This document shows positions 1 through 9,140 of a stretch of 64,000 bases of DNA, piece after piece. The position numbers and the translations under genes were made by a program. The stretch is from Advenella mandrilli. GTDB taxonomy: Bacteria > Pseudomonadota > Gammaproteobacteria > Burkholderiales > Burkholderiaceae_B. The stretch spans positions 1 to 64,000 of the forward strand of contig NZ_JAENGP010000012.1 in the NCBI RefSeq assembly GCF_016595155.1, written 5' to 3'. The notes under the pieces were generated by a model. It did not search any database. It saw nothing but the letters and a program-made list of their open reading frames with translations, and had not been told where the DNA came from. Within the stretch, counting starts at the first letter, position 1, and each line of letters begins with the position of its first letter.

Positions 1-89
1 GAAGCCTCTACGACCTGGCGTTTGTATTCGTTTGAATAGCGACGCCGGGGTCGCTCGGCCACCGGCACCGAATAAAGAGAAACATCCAT
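1..89 (-). CDS. IS66-family accessory protein TnpA (OrfA), N-terminal 29 residues
   Basis: The minus-strand reading frame starts with ATG at 89 and runs off the window. It contains RPRRRYSNEYKRQVVEA near its beginning. This basic stretch followed by a helix-turn-helix start is characteristic of the OrfA proteins of IS66 and related elements, which bind the IS ends. Only the first 29 codons are visible, so the state of the gene cannot be judged. IS3-family OrfA proteins share a similar start, but the GTAA terminus upstream favours IS66. Confidence 0.7.
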   Translation of the reverse strand, partial: MDVSLYSVPVAERPRRRYSNEYKRQVVEA

Positions 90-176
90 AACGCATCAAA
101 ACCTAGTTGAATAAATGGACATCTATACTGCTAGAATTTCAAACAGAATTCTAGACGGCACTGGCCGGAGCATTAC
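1..176 (-). mobile_element. 5' end of an IS66-family element, cut by the window edge
   Basis: The window opens inside an insertion sequence read leftward. The first transposase gene starts at 89. About 87 bases upstream of it, the minus-strand sequence beginning at 176 starts GTAATGCTCCGG. IS66-family termini typically begin with GTAA, so 176 is the likely outer end. A second IS66-type end, beginning GTAAGCGGCC on the inward strand, lies at 10431, so pieces of this family bracket the first catabolic block. The rest of the element lies outside the window, and I could not identify a target-site duplication. Confidence 0.65.
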
Positions 177-234
177 TTTATGTGAGCCATAAGGACAGCA
201 ATACACGTGATGCTATCGCATTAAAAACAGATCT

Positions 235-429
235 TTGAATAGGGTGCGGATTTCAAAATGGCGTACAGAAATTTCCATTTCAAATAACAACGTAGCTGCT
301 TATAATGCCTGGCGTTCCGAGTGTAAGGAAATTTCAGCTAAATATTATGATGGAAAATATCGTGTGGTAGATATACAGCGAGGATTTTTGCATCTTGTGC
401 AAAGTGATGATTATCAGGTTGCACAGTAG
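235..429 (+). CDS. possible small hypothetical protein (64 aa), weak
   Basis: An open frame begins at a TTG and gives a 64-residue hydrophilic product with no motif I recognise. No convincing ribosome-binding site precedes it. It lies in the 390-base gap between the IS66 end and the LysR gene, which otherwise shows nothing I can assign. It may be the remains of a gene cut by the insertion, or chance. Confidence 0.2.
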   Translation: MNRVRISKWRTEISISNNNVAAYNAWRSECKEISAKYYDGKYRVVDIQRGFLHLVQSDDYQVAQ

Positions 430-568
430 ATATATGCTGATTTTTAAGGGTCGCTTCAGAAAAGCCTTCCTGAAGAGTTAGTTCAGCAACGGTCAGATTG
501 TAGAGGGACAACTATCCTGCCAGAGGTGGCCCGTTCCGCCAGATCATAGTGTACGCTCTGCCCCATCT

Positions 569-1504
569 TCATGACATTTCATAAAGCCATTCCACACCAG
601 CACTACTGAATTTCTTAACGAGTGGATGGAGCAAGTTTATCAGTTCGCTTTGAAGTGTTTTCACCGTATGCGGGTTGCGATTGATTACTGGGCTGCCAAT
701 AATCACGGTTCGGTGAAGGTGAGGGCTAATGATTGGCGCGCCGACAATTCGCTTGGCCTTCAGCATAGGAGTAATCGGCATTACCGGCAGGATGGTATAG
801 CCCACTCCGCGTTCAACGAGGTCGAGAATGACGTCAGTACTGTCTGATTCAGCCACCAAATTCAAGTTAACCCCAATGATGGTGCATGCACGGTCGATGA
901 CGTTGCGAAGACTTTGCGCTTCCGGGACCACCATGGGCCTCTTGGCAACTTCATCAAGGGTGATCGGATGGGATTGTGATAACCCGCAACCGGGCAGGCC
1001 GACAACGTAAATTGGTTCGCGAAAAACAGGTGACGTCAGGAGCATCTCGGATTGCAGGTAGTCGCCCATGAGGCAAATGTCCAGCTTGCCATCTTCAAGG
1101 CCATCTTGCAGGAAATCCGAAAAGCCTGCGGTGATTCGAACTTTCAAGTCTGGGTATTGCCGGCGCAGAGACGTAACCAGTGGTCCGGCCAAGACAGTAG
1201 CGAGGCCTGGCAACATGCCTATGGCAACAGAACCGGTTAGGTTCGCGGCCGCCGCACCGATGTCAGCCTTGGCCTTGTTAAGCAATTTTAATGAAATTCG
1301 GACTTGGTCAACGAAGCGGCGGCCAGGCGTTGTTAGAACCATTCCGAGGCGATTTCGCTCAAACAGAGGGGTACCCAGCTCATCTTCCAGTTGCTTCAAT
1401 TGACGGGACAGCGCCGGTTGAACGATGTGAAGAAGCTCGGCTGCCTTGGTCAGACTACCTGTTTCCGCAATAGCCAGGATGGTCCGAAGTTGTCTTAAGT
1501 CCAT
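569..1504 (-). CDS. LysR-type transcriptional regulator
   Basis: The 311-residue product has the full LysR plan. An N-terminal winged helix-turn-helix (residues about 1-60; MDLRQLRTILAIAETGSLT, then QPALSRQLKQLEDELG) is followed by a substrate-binding effector domain from about residue 90. Length is normal for the family. It is divergent from the Bug/thioesterase/acyl-CoA carboxylase/CoA-transferase genes that start at 1726. In this family a divergent regulator usually controls the neighbouring operon in response to a pathway intermediate. The inducer cannot be read from sequence, but an aromatic or branched acid or its CoA ester would fit the context. Confidence 0.93.
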   Translation of the reverse strand: MDLRQLRTILAIAETGSLTKAAELLHIVQPALSRQLKQLEDELGTPLFERNRLGMVLTTPGRRFVDQVRISLKLLNKAKADIGAAAANLTGSVAIGMLPGLATVLAGPLVTSLRRQYPDLKVRITAGFSDFLQDGLEDGKLDICLMGDYLQSEMLLTSPVFREPIYVVGLPGCGLSQSHPITLDEVAKRPMVVPEAQSLRNVIDRACTIIGVNLNLVAESDSTDVILDLVERGVGYTILPVMPITPMLKAKRIVGAPIISPHLHRTVIIGSPVINRNPHTVKTLQSELINLLHPLVKKFSSAGVEWLYEMS

Positions 1505-1725
1505 CGTTGGTTCACCTCAATTGAGATCTATGCCGAATCGCTATAGCTATTAGAGAAAGATGTGAATTGTGTCACAAATGTACGTAAGCTACCATTCTAA
1601 CACTGAAGACCAAGAGCATGAGCATTACAAACCATTCTTCGTTGACAGCACATTCAATAAAAATTCTCTAGCACCGTTATTAATAAGTGTAACGATGGAT
1701 AGAGGACAAAATTTTCGGAGACAAA
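1505..1725. promoter_or_regulatory. divergent control region with a palindrome, between lysR and bug
   Basis: This 220-base spacer separates the two divergent start codons and holds no credible gene. At 1567-1577 it contains TTGTGTCACAA, a perfect 5-bp inverted repeat around one base. LysR regulators commonly bind short dyads of the T-N11-A type in such spacers, so this is a candidate operator, by position and symmetry only. A strong Shine-Dalgarno (GGAG) precedes the ATG at 1726. Confidence 0.45.
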
Positions 1726-2724
1726 ATGCTAACAAATTACAAATTGAGCCGCCGAGTGTTTTCGGTATTTCCGATGCTTATCGCTGCATCAGCGTTGTAC
1801 TTTTCAAATAGTGCTTCTGCTGCGGATTGGCCAAAAGAGCAACCCATCAACATCATTGTGCCGTTCGCCCCTGGTGGATTTACGGACTTGATTGCACGTC
1901 GCCTGGCACTTGATCTGGGGAGGGCACTGAAGACGAGTGTGATCGTTCAGAATAAAGCTGGTGCAAGTGGACAAATTGGTAGCGCGGTGGTTGCTAGGGA
2001 GAAACCAGATGGATACACGTTGTTGGTTACGGCTACGCAGCACGTTATCTACCCGGCGTTGCAACCGAATCTTCCTTATGATCCAAAGAAAGATTTCTCA
2101 AATATAGCAATTTTGGCGCTTGCTCCAAACGTGCTGTTGGTGCCGGCCAATTCGCCTGTCAATAACGTAAAAGAATTTGTTGATTATGCGAATAAACAGC
2201 AAGGAGGCCTCGCCTTTGGTTCAAGTGGCGTTGGTGGATCTGCCCATTTGTCTGGTGAACAATTCAAACTCGTAACTGGTGCGAACCTTCGTCATATTCC
2301 CTATAAAGGCGCAGCACCTGCTGTAGCCGACCTGATTGGCGCACAGATTCCATCCGCATTCCTGGATGCGACATCTGCTTCAGCATTTATTCAAAATGGA
2401 AAGGCCAAGGCATTGGCGGTTACATCAAAGCAGCAATTGCCTTCATTGCCGAGCATTCCTACCATCGCTGAATCCGGATATCCCAGCTATGAATCCCAAG
2501 CTTGGGTAGGACTGTTTGGGCCACCCGGATTGCCTGCGGAAATAATTACCAAGCTCAACGACATCGCGCAACAGAGCAATGAGCAGGAGGAGAATATCAA
2601 ATGGTTGTCTGACAACAACTCCATTTCCTTGAAGTTATCACCGAAGCAGGTAACAGAATTTATTAATTCAGAGCTCGATAAGTGGGAGCAGGTCGTGAAC
2701 GACGCTCACGTCATTGCCCAATAA
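1726..2724 (+). CDS. Bug-family (TTT) periplasmic substrate-binding protein
   Basis: The 332-residue protein has a cleavable signal peptide (about residues 1-31, ending SNSASAADWP). The mature part carries typical Bug/TctC motifs: INIIVPFAPGGFTDLIARRL near the start, VVARSKP-like VVAREKPDGYTLL, and HIPYKGAAPAVADLIG in the second lobe. Bug proteins bind carboxylates or amides in the periplasm, either for a TctAB permease or for signalling. No tctA or tctB is nearby, which is common for the many orphan Bug genes of Bordetella-like bacteria. GGAGACAAA directly before the ATG supports this start. It is probably first in the operon divergent from lysR. Confidence 0.93.
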   Translation: MLTNYKLSRRVFSVFPMLIAASALYFSNSASAADWPKEQPINIIVPFAPGGFTDLIARRLALDLGRALKTSVIVQNKAGASGQIGSAVVAREKPDGYTLLVTATQHVIYPALQPNLPYDPKKDFSNIAILALAPNVLLVPANSPVNNVKEFVDYANKQQGGLAFGSSGVGGSAHLSGEQFKLVTGANLRHIPYKGAAPAVADLIGAQIPSAFLDATSASAFIQNGKAKALAVTSKQQLPSLPSIPTIAESGYPSYESQAWVGLFGPPGLPAEIITKLNDIAQQSNEQEENIKWLSDNNSISLKLSPKQVTEFINSELDKWEQVVNDAHVIAQ

Positions 2725-2795
2725 TCTTTGGCTTATTGTTTATATGTACGTTAGAGAGTTCACGTTTGAGTAGTGTAAAAAATCAGGATTCATCC

Positions 2796-3206
2796 ATGGA
2801 AGTAGATGACTTGCAATTGGAGCACTTTGGAATTGAAGTGCCATTCATGAACCATATTGGTCTCCAAAGTATCAGCCTGGAAGGGGATTGTTGCCATACT
2901 CATTTGCAATTGAAGCGCGATCTCGTCAACAGTCGAGGCGACATTCACGGGGGGGCATTGATGAGTGCACTGGACTTCACATTGAGCGTTGTGGCGCGAG
3001 CGCACGACTTACTCAATGTTGGAGCAGCAACGATTGATATGTCGACTCATTTTTATGAGCCTGCCAAATCGAACATAGACATTATTGCCACATGCAAACG
3101 GCGTGGCAAGAGTATTGCATTTTGCGAGGGTGAAGTCCAAGACGAAAACGGTGTGGTTTTGGCTGCTGCGCGTGCTGTCTTCAAACTGGTGCCGAGAACT
3201 CAGTGA
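2796..3206 (+). CDS. hotdog-fold acyl-CoA thioesterase, PaaI-like
   Basis: I start this at ATG 2796, preceded by AGGA seven bases upstream, giving 136 residues. The longer open frame upstream overlaps the Bug gene and is less likely, and a TTG at 2766 is an alternative. The core NSRGDIHGGALMSALDF matches the N-x-x-G-x-x-H-G-G-x-x-x-x-L-x-D active-site signature of PaaI/YdiI-type hotdog thioesterases. It would hydrolyse an acyl- or aryl-CoA in the cytoplasm, freeing CoA or removing a dead-end thioester. It sits between the receptor and the carboxylase, in line with a CoA-ester pathway. Confidence 0.85.
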   Translation: MEVDDLQLEHFGIEVPFMNHIGLQSISLEGDCCHTHLQLKRDLVNSRGDIHGGALMSALDFTLSVVARAHDLLNVGAATIDMSTHFYEPAKSNIDIIATCKRRGKSIAFCEGEVQDENGVVLAAARAVFKLVPRTQ

Positions 3207-3268
3207 TAAGTTTTTCTTAGGCCCAGACGTGTAATCTTTAGTGGTAAGTAAAAGAATTATTAAGACAA

Positions 3269-3292
3269 GAAATCAGGAAATCAGGAAATCAT
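3269..3292 (+). repeat. tandem 8-bp repeat at the ribosome-binding site of the carboxylase gene
   Basis: GAAATCAG occurs twice back to back (3269-3276, 3277-3284), followed by GAAATCAT, whose last two bases begin the ATG. Each full unit brings an AGGA-like core, so gaining or losing a unit by slippage would change the number and spacing of the ribosome-binding cores before the start codon at 3291. Confidence 0.7.
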
Positions 3293-6200
3293 GAAAAAAA
3301 TTTTTGTGGCAAATCGTGGCGAAATTGCCGTTCGCATTCTTCGCGCAATACATGATCTAGGAATGCACAGTGTAGCGGCTTATTCGAGCGATGATTCGAA
3401 CTCACGACATCGAATTTTGGCGGACACATCAATTGCATTGAATGGGGAAGGTCCCGCGGCATATATCGATATAGACGCCATTATCGCTGCCGCAAAAAAG
3501 GAAGGCTGCGATGCCATTCACCCCGGTTATGGTTTTCTGAGTGAACGACCGGATTTTGCTCAGGCATGTGCTACTGCAGGGATTACCTTTATTGGTCCCG
3601 AAGTCAAACAATTGGCCCTGTTTGGGGACAAGGGAAGCGCATTGAAGCTCGCAAGGGAGTGCGGAGTACCTGTGATGCCAGCCACTCATGGTGGAGCCAC
3701 ACTGGAGGAAATCGAGCAATTTTTCGACGAGCAGGGCGGCGTTGGTATTGTTATCAAGGCTGTTGGTGGTGGCGGAGGTCGTGGCATGCGTGTCGTAAAG
3801 TCCAAGGCTGAAATCCCTGAACTTTATGCTCGCTGTCGATCTGAGGCGATGTCCGCATTTGGGGTGAATGCCCTATATGCAGAACGCTTGGTAAACCGCG
3901 CGCGTCACATCGAGGTGCAAATTGTAGGTGATGGTTCACATGTCGTTGCGCTGGGTGAGCGGGATTGCACGTTGCAACGTCGCTTCCAAAAAGTGGTGGA
4001 AATTGCGCCTAGCCCTGTCCTCAAGGCTGAATTGCGTACAGAGATTCTTGCTGCAGCAAGCAAGCTTGCATCGAAGGTGAACTATCGTAGCCTTGGTACG
4101 TTTGAATTCCTCGTTGAAGAAGATGAAGATGGCGTACAAACGGATTTTGTTTTCATCGAGGCAAATCCTCGGCTTCAAGTCGAACATACGATCACCGAAC
4201 AAGTTTTTGGGCTCGATCTGGTGGCGCTGCAAATCGGCATCGCACAAGGAAAGAGCCTTGAAGCTTTGGGCGTGAATCCTGTGAGTCCTCCGCAGATGAA
4301 GGGCTATGCTATTCAAGTGCGGGTTACGGCGGAGTCCATGGATGCCAATGGTTTGGCGCGACCGGCATACGGTCGTCTGGAACGCTTTGATCCACCTACG
4401 GGCCCTGATGTGCGAGTGGATACGCATGCCTATAGTGGTTATTGTCCCCCACCAGCTTTCGATACGCTTTTGGCCAAGATGATTGTTTCTAGCACTAGCG
4501 ATGACTTTTCAAATGTCGTCAGGCGCTTGCGACGCAGTTTGGATGAGTTCAGGGTCGTGGGCGTTTCGACGAACATTTATTTACTGAAAGCGCTTGTCGA
4601 TCGTGATGATTTCCTCCATCAAAAGAACCATACCCGTCATATCGAATCAATTCTTGAGGAGTTGGTGGTTACAGCATCTCAGATCGAGAATGAGCAAAAT
4701 GCTAAGGATCAGCTCATTAACGCAACGTCTCGTACAGCCGCCTCGTCGCTTGTCGCGAAAAACGTCATACATGAAGTGCTTGATGAGGGGCTCGTTGCCT
4801 CTCGCGCGCCTTTGAGTGGACTCATTGTTGAAATCTCGGTTGAAATAGGCGATGTGGTTCTGAAAGGTCAACCCATTGCGGTCATCGAAGCGATGAAGAT
4901 GGAGCACTCCGTTATCGCTGAATTTAACGGGCGAGTCATTGAAGTACGTGCAGATAAAGGTAATCAGACGGTTGATGGCGATATCCTGGTAGTGCTGGAG
5001 CAGGATTTGGATGGTACAGACGCAAAGGTCGCTGTTGAATCCATAGATTTGATGGCCATCCGCCCCGATTTGCAGGCAGTACTTGATCGCCATGCAATTC
5101 TGTATGATGACGCTCGCCCAGACGCGGTTGCTAAGCGGCGCGCGCGGGGGCAACGAACTGCCCGCGAAAACATAGCTGATCTGTGTGATGGCGGTTCCTT
5201 TGTTGAATACGGCGCATTGGTCATTGCCGCACAGGCCAGCCGTCGTACGAAGGAGGATCTGATAGTAAACACACCGGCTGACGGTATCGTTACGGGTATT
5301 GGTAATATCAACGGCGACATGTTCGGTTATGACCAGTCGTTAAGTGCCGTGATGGCCTATGACGCAACGGTTCTGGCGGGTACACAGGGCAAGCGAAATC
5401 ACATCAAGACCGATCGTTTGGTTGAGCGTGCGCGCCGCGATGAAATGCCGTTCGTGCTGTTTGCAGAAGGCGGGGGGGGGCGTCCTGGAGATGTGGATTT
5501 CCCATTTGTGTCTGGGTTGTATCAGCCTTCATTTGCGGCGTTAGCCGAGCTCAGTGGTGAAGTTCCACTGTTAGGCATCGTGTCTGGCCGATGCTTTGCT
5601 GGCAATGCTGCATTTCTGGGCGTATGTGACGTCATCATTGCGGACAAGAATTCCAATATAGGAATGGCCGGTCCGGCAATGATTGAAGGCGGTGGTTTGG
5701 GAATATACAAGCCAGAAGAGATTGGCCCTGCGAGCGTGCAATTTGCGAACGGTGTCATCGACATTCTCGTAGAGAATGAGGCTGAAGCCGTTATAGTCGC
5801 GAAGCATTACCTTTCGATGTTTCAGGGCAGAGCGAAAGACTGGTCTGCGCCCAATCCATTAGAACTTCGACATGTGGTCCCCGAAAATCGCTTACGCGTC
5901 TACGACAGTCGCAAGGTCATTGAAGGGATCGCCGATGTGGGCAGCGTATTGATGCTACGTTCGGGATTCGGACTTGGCATGCATACAGCGCTTGCGCGCG
6001 TTGAAGGGCAGCCGGTGGGCATCATCGCCAATAACCCTCATCATCTGGGTGGTGCCATTGACGCTGATGCCGCAGACAAGGCGGCTCGGTTCATGAATTT
6101 TTGTGACGTGCATGGCCTGCCGATCATTTCGCTGATTGATACGCCAGGCTTCATGGTTGGCCCCGACGAAGAGGCGAAGGCTCAAGTGCGTCATGTATCC

Positions 6201-6608
6201 CGAATGTTCGTGACTGCAGCTAAATTGCGTGTCGCAATACTTGCAATTGCCCTGCGAAAAGGCTATGGCCTGGGTGCTATGGCAATGGCAGGCGGAGGAT
6301 TTCGTTCTGCAAGTTGCTCGGTGTCTTGGCCAACAGGGGAGTTTGGTCCGATGGGGTTGGAAGGCTCGATTCGATTGGGCTTCAAAAAGGAACTCGATAA
6401 CGTACCGGATGGACCAGAACGGAAAGCACTTTATGACCAGCTGGTGGCACGTGCATATGAACGTGGTCATGCCATAAACGTCGCGTCCACGACTGAAATT
6501 GATGCAGTCATCGACCCGGCTGAAACGCGGACATGGATTCGTCAAGGCATCGCTTCAGCGTCGTTACGCGCTAGTCGTCCCCGTCGCTCTTTTATTGATA
6601 CATGGTAA
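3291..6608 (+). CDS. single-chain acyl-CoA carboxylase (biotin carboxylase + BCCP + carboxyltransferase)
   Basis: One 1105-residue chain contains every part of a biotin-dependent acyl-CoA carboxylase. The biotin carboxylase (about 1-450) has HPGYGFLSE, an ATP-grasp glycine loop at 159-165, and EANPRLQVEHTITE. The biotin carboxyl carrier segment has EAMKMEH with the biotinyl lysine at about residue 536. A carboxyltransferase of the fused beta/alpha type covers about 590-1090, with IDTPGFMVGPDEE near 950. This order matches the single-chain long-chain acyl-CoA carboxylases of mycobacteria and some proteobacteria, rather than the usual two-subunit propionyl- or methylcrotonyl-CoA enzymes. The acyl substrate cannot be told from sequence. 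It is followed after 30 bases by a double CoA-transferase, so CoA activation and carboxylation may be consecutive steps. Confidence 0.93.
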   Translation: MKKIFVANRGEIAVRILRAIHDLGMHSVAAYSSDDSNSRHRILADTSIALNGEGPAAYIDIDAIIAAAKKEGCDAIHPGYGFLSERPDFAQACATAGITFIGPEVKQLALFGDKGSALKLARECGVPVMPATHGGATLEEIEQFFDEQGGVGIVIKAVGGGGGRGMRVVKSKAEIPELYARCRSEAMSAFGVNALYAERLVNRARHIEVQIVGDGSHVVALGERDCTLQRRFQKVVEIAPSPVLKAELRTEILAAASKLASKVNYRSLGTFEFLVEEDEDGVQTDFVFIEANPRLQVEHTITEQVFGLDLVALQIGIAQGKSLEALGVNPVSPPQMKGYAIQVRVTAESMDANGLARPAYGRLERFDPPTGPDVRVDTHAYSGYCPPPAFDTLLAKMIVSSTSDDFSNVVRRLRRSLDEFRVVGVSTNIYLLKALVDRDDFLHQKNHTRHIESILEELVVTASQIENEQNAKDQLINATSRTAASSLVAKNVIHEVLDEGLVASRAPLSGLIVEISVEIGDVVLKGQPIAVIEAMKMEHSVIAEFNGRVIEVRADKGNQTVDGDILVVLEQDLDGTDAKVAVESIDLMAIRPDLQAVLDRHAILYDDARPDAVAKRRARGQRTARENIADLCDGGSFVEYGALVIAAQASRRTKEDLIVNTPADGIVTGIGNINGDMFGYDQSLSAVMAYDATVLAGTQGKRNHIKTDRLVERARRDEMPFVLFAEGGGGRPGDVDFPFVSGLYQPSFAALAELSGEVPLLGIVSGRCFAGNAAFLGVCDVIIADKNSNIGMAGPAMIEGGGLGIYKPEEIGPASVQFANGVIDILVENEAEAVIVAKHYLSMFQGRAKDWSAPNPLELRHVVPENRLRVYDSRKVIEGIADVGSVLMLRSGFGLGMHTALARVEGQPVGIIANNPHHLGGAIDADAADKAARFMNFCDVHGLPIISLIDTPGFMVGPDEEAKAQVRHVSRMFVTAAKLRVAILAIALRKGYGLGAMAMAGGGFRSASCSVSWPTGEFGPMGLEGSIRLGFKKELDNVPDGPERKALYDQLVARAYERGHAINVASTTEIDAVIDPAETRTWIRQGIASASLRASRPRRSFIDTW

Positions 6609-6638
6609 GCACGGCAACACAAATAGAGGAAACAGACT

Positions 6639-9092
6639 GTGATTAAGCACGAACCTAACAGCCAGCTCGCTCTTGCTGGACTGCGCGTCTTGGAAATAGG
6701 TAATGGAGCTGCATTGGCTTATGCGGGAAAGCTCTTCGCTGACTTTGGTGCTGAGGTCATCAAGGTGGAGGATTCCGACGGAGACGAGCTTCGGACGGTT
6801 CCCCCGCTGCTGACGAGTTCAGGTCACGAATCGCAAAGTGCACTGAACGCCTGGCTCAATACAAATAAACGCAATGTCACATTGGATGGTAAACGTTTCA
6901 AGGAACACATATGGTTGTCGCGACTGGCAAAAACCTGTGACGTGGTTCTCGATGCCAGAGCGCTAAGTGAAGGCATCGAGGTTCTGAAGCACCCTGTTTA
7001 TGGCGAAAGTAAAACAGCCAACAGCGAAAACGTCCCAATTGCGGTGTATTTGACCTGGTTTGGTGAAAGTGGTCCGTACAGCAAATTCGTGGGAACGGCC
7101 GCGGTTTGTCGCGCCTTGGCCGGTGCTGTTTACGGTAGCGGTGCGGTCGAAGGTCCACCCCATCTGCCGCATGACGTGCAAACGGGAATTGTTGCAGGAA
7201 TTGGTGCTTTCTCAAGCGCGATTTCAGCTTTGCTGGGGGAGTCTGATGGAAGTCGCCGATATGTGCTCAGCATTCATGAAATTGCCTTCTCTGTTGTAGA
7301 GATGGAGGCCGGCATGGTGCAAGACGGGCGTCACCTCAAGGCCCGATTGGGCGTCAACCGGTTTTGCACGACGCACCCCGGCGGTATCTATAAAACCAAA
7401 GAAGGCTGGATTGGTATTTTCGCGCACACAGGTCCGCAGTGGGCTGCATTGTGTTCAGCGGTAGGATATCCAGAACATGCCCTGGACCCGCGATTCATGA
7501 GTGGGCCGACACGCATAAAGCATGCTGACGAAATTGACAAATTCTTGATTCCAGCATTGCTTACCAAGACTGCCAAGGAATGGTTTGAGGAACTGGGTAA
7601 GGCCAAATTCCCGGCTGTAGTCGTGCCGACAATGGATGAATTGCTTCAGCAGCAGGTTCATCGTGATCGGGGAGCATTTGTTCCTGTGAAGTCCGGGGCT
7701 AGCCAGTTTGAAGGTGTGATCGTTCCGTTTCCGCTTGGGGATGCAGGACCGTTGCCAGGCGGTGCTGCGCCGATCAAGGGGGCAGACAACCAGTTCTATC
7801 GCACCGACGAAGCGCTGGCTTCGAGAGTACACCGTATTCGTGCGAAAGTGGGTGTGCCGCCGCTACGGAAAATACGCGTGATTGATTTGACCATGGGGTG
7901 GGCGGGACCCTTGGCGGCGCGAACTCTTGCAGATTTTGGCGCCGAAGTCATCAAAGTCGAAGGGACTCAGTACCCTGACTGGTGGAGAGGAACTCATTAC
8001 ACCGAAGAGTTTTACAACGAGCGGCTGTACGAGAAAAATTCGAATTTTGCTTTGATGAACCGAAACAAGCTTGGCATTACCCTGGATTTGACTCGTCAGG
8101 AGGGGCGTGCAGTTTTACTCGATTTGGTTAAAACTGCCGATATCGTCATCGAAAACTATTCAACTGAGGTGCTTCCCAAGTTGGGCCTGGATTACGCTGC
8201 GTTGTCCAAGGTGAATGATCGGCTGGTGATGGTGTCCATGCCCGCGTTTGGCGGGGGCAACGAGTGGAGCACTACCCGGGCTTATGGCGGCACGCTTGAG
8301 CAGGCTAGCGGTTTACCGCATCACACCGGATTTCCGCAGAATCCGCCATCACTTACTTCCTATGCGTATGGCGATCCTATTGGTGGATGGAATGGTGGCG
8401 CGGCAGCCCTCCTATCGCTACTTGTACAAGCGCGTACAGGGAAAGGAAGACACGTCAATCTCTCGCAAGTTGAATGCATGCTTCCAATGGCCGCCCCATT
8501 CATCTTAGAGCAATCCGTTTGCGGGAAAACTACCCCGCGAAACGGTAACGTGCACCCCATCTTTTCTCCGCATGGTGTTTATCAATGTGCGGGCAATGAT
8601 GAGTGGGTGGTTCTGAGCGTCAGTAACGAAACACAGTGGAAGACCTTGGTCAACGTGATTGATGCTCACCACCTCGGCACCGACTTGTCATTGAACCAGG
8701 TTGAGGGCCGCCGTTTGCAGCGGCAGCAGATAGATGTTCATATAAGCACATGGTGCAAACAAAGATCTGCAGACAGCGCGATGCGTGAACTGCAAATGGC
8801 CGGCATTGGTGCAGGCGTGGTAAAGCCAGTCTGGCGTGTTTTGGACGATCCACACTTTAACGATAGAGGCTTCTTCAAAAAGATCCCTCGTGCATATCTT
8901 GGTGAGTATCTGACTACGACACCTTGGTTCAGAGAGACAGTCGCACCAACCGAGGTCGTACGTCCGGCGCCTACGCTAGGTGAGCATAGCCGCGAAGTCT
9001 TCTCTTGGGTGCTTGGAATGACTCAGGAACAGCAGCAAGCACTTGAGGATTGCGGAATCACTGGGACCGCAGCAAGCAAGAAAATAACTTAG
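6639..9092 (+). CDS. tandem family III (CaiB/BaiF) CoA-transferase, two domains in one chain
   Basis: The 817-residue protein holds two CaiB-type repeats. The first (about 10-380) begins LAGLRVLEIGNGAALAYAGK with LFADFGAEVIKVE. The second (about 405-800) begins LRKIRVIDLTMGWAGPLAAR with TLADFGAEVIKVEG. Family III enzymes move CoA between acids through an aspartyl-CoA intermediate and normally act as about 400-residue interlocked dimers, so a fused pair could form an internal pseudo-dimer. The start is GTG 6639 with AGAGGA ten bases upstream. The spacing of 30 bases from the carboxylase gene argues for one transcript. Confidence 0.92.
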   Translation: MIKHEPNSQLALAGLRVLEIGNGAALAYAGKLFADFGAEVIKVEDSDGDELRTVPPLLTSSGHESQSALNAWLNTNKRNVTLDGKRFKEHIWLSRLAKTCDVVLDARALSEGIEVLKHPVYGESKTANSENVPIAVYLTWFGESGPYSKFVGTAAVCRALAGAVYGSGAVEGPPHLPHDVQTGIVAGIGAFSSAISALLGESDGSRRYVLSIHEIAFSVVEMEAGMVQDGRHLKARLGVNRFCTTHPGGIYKTKEGWIGIFAHTGPQWAALCSAVGYPEHALDPRFMSGPTRIKHADEIDKFLIPALLTKTAKEWFEELGKAKFPAVVVPTMDELLQQQVHRDRGAFVPVKSGASQFEGVIVPFPLGDAGPLPGGAAPIKGADNQFYRTDEALASRVHRIRAKVGVPPLRKIRVIDLTMGWAGPLAARTLADFGAEVIKVEGTQYPDWWRGTHYTEEFYNERLYEKNSNFALMNRNKLGITLDLTRQEGRAVLLDLVKTADIVIENYSTEVLPKLGLDYAALSKVNDRLVMVSMPAFGGGNEWSTTRAYGGTLEQASGLPHHTGFPQNPPSLTSYAYGDPIGGWNGGAAALLSLLVQARTGKGRHVNLSQVECMLPMAAPFILEQSVCGKTTPRNGNVHPIFSPHGVYQCAGNDEWVVLSVSNETQWKTLVNVIDAHHLGTDLSLNQVEGRRLQRQQIDVHISTWCKQRSADSAMRELQMAGIGAGVVKPVWRVLDDPHFNDRGFFKKIPRAYLGEYLTTTPWFRETVAPTEVVRPAPTLGEHSREVFSWVLGMTQEQQQALEDCGITGTAASKKIT

Positions 9093-9140
9093 AGGTCGCG
9101 CAAAGCGTTTTTTATTCATTGATTTTTTTGGAGACATAAC

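Noticed and set aside
1569-1811. Open frame of 80 codons in the lysR-bug spacer
   Set aside because: It starts inside the presumed operator, has no ribosome-binding site and overlaps the signal peptide of the Bug gene.
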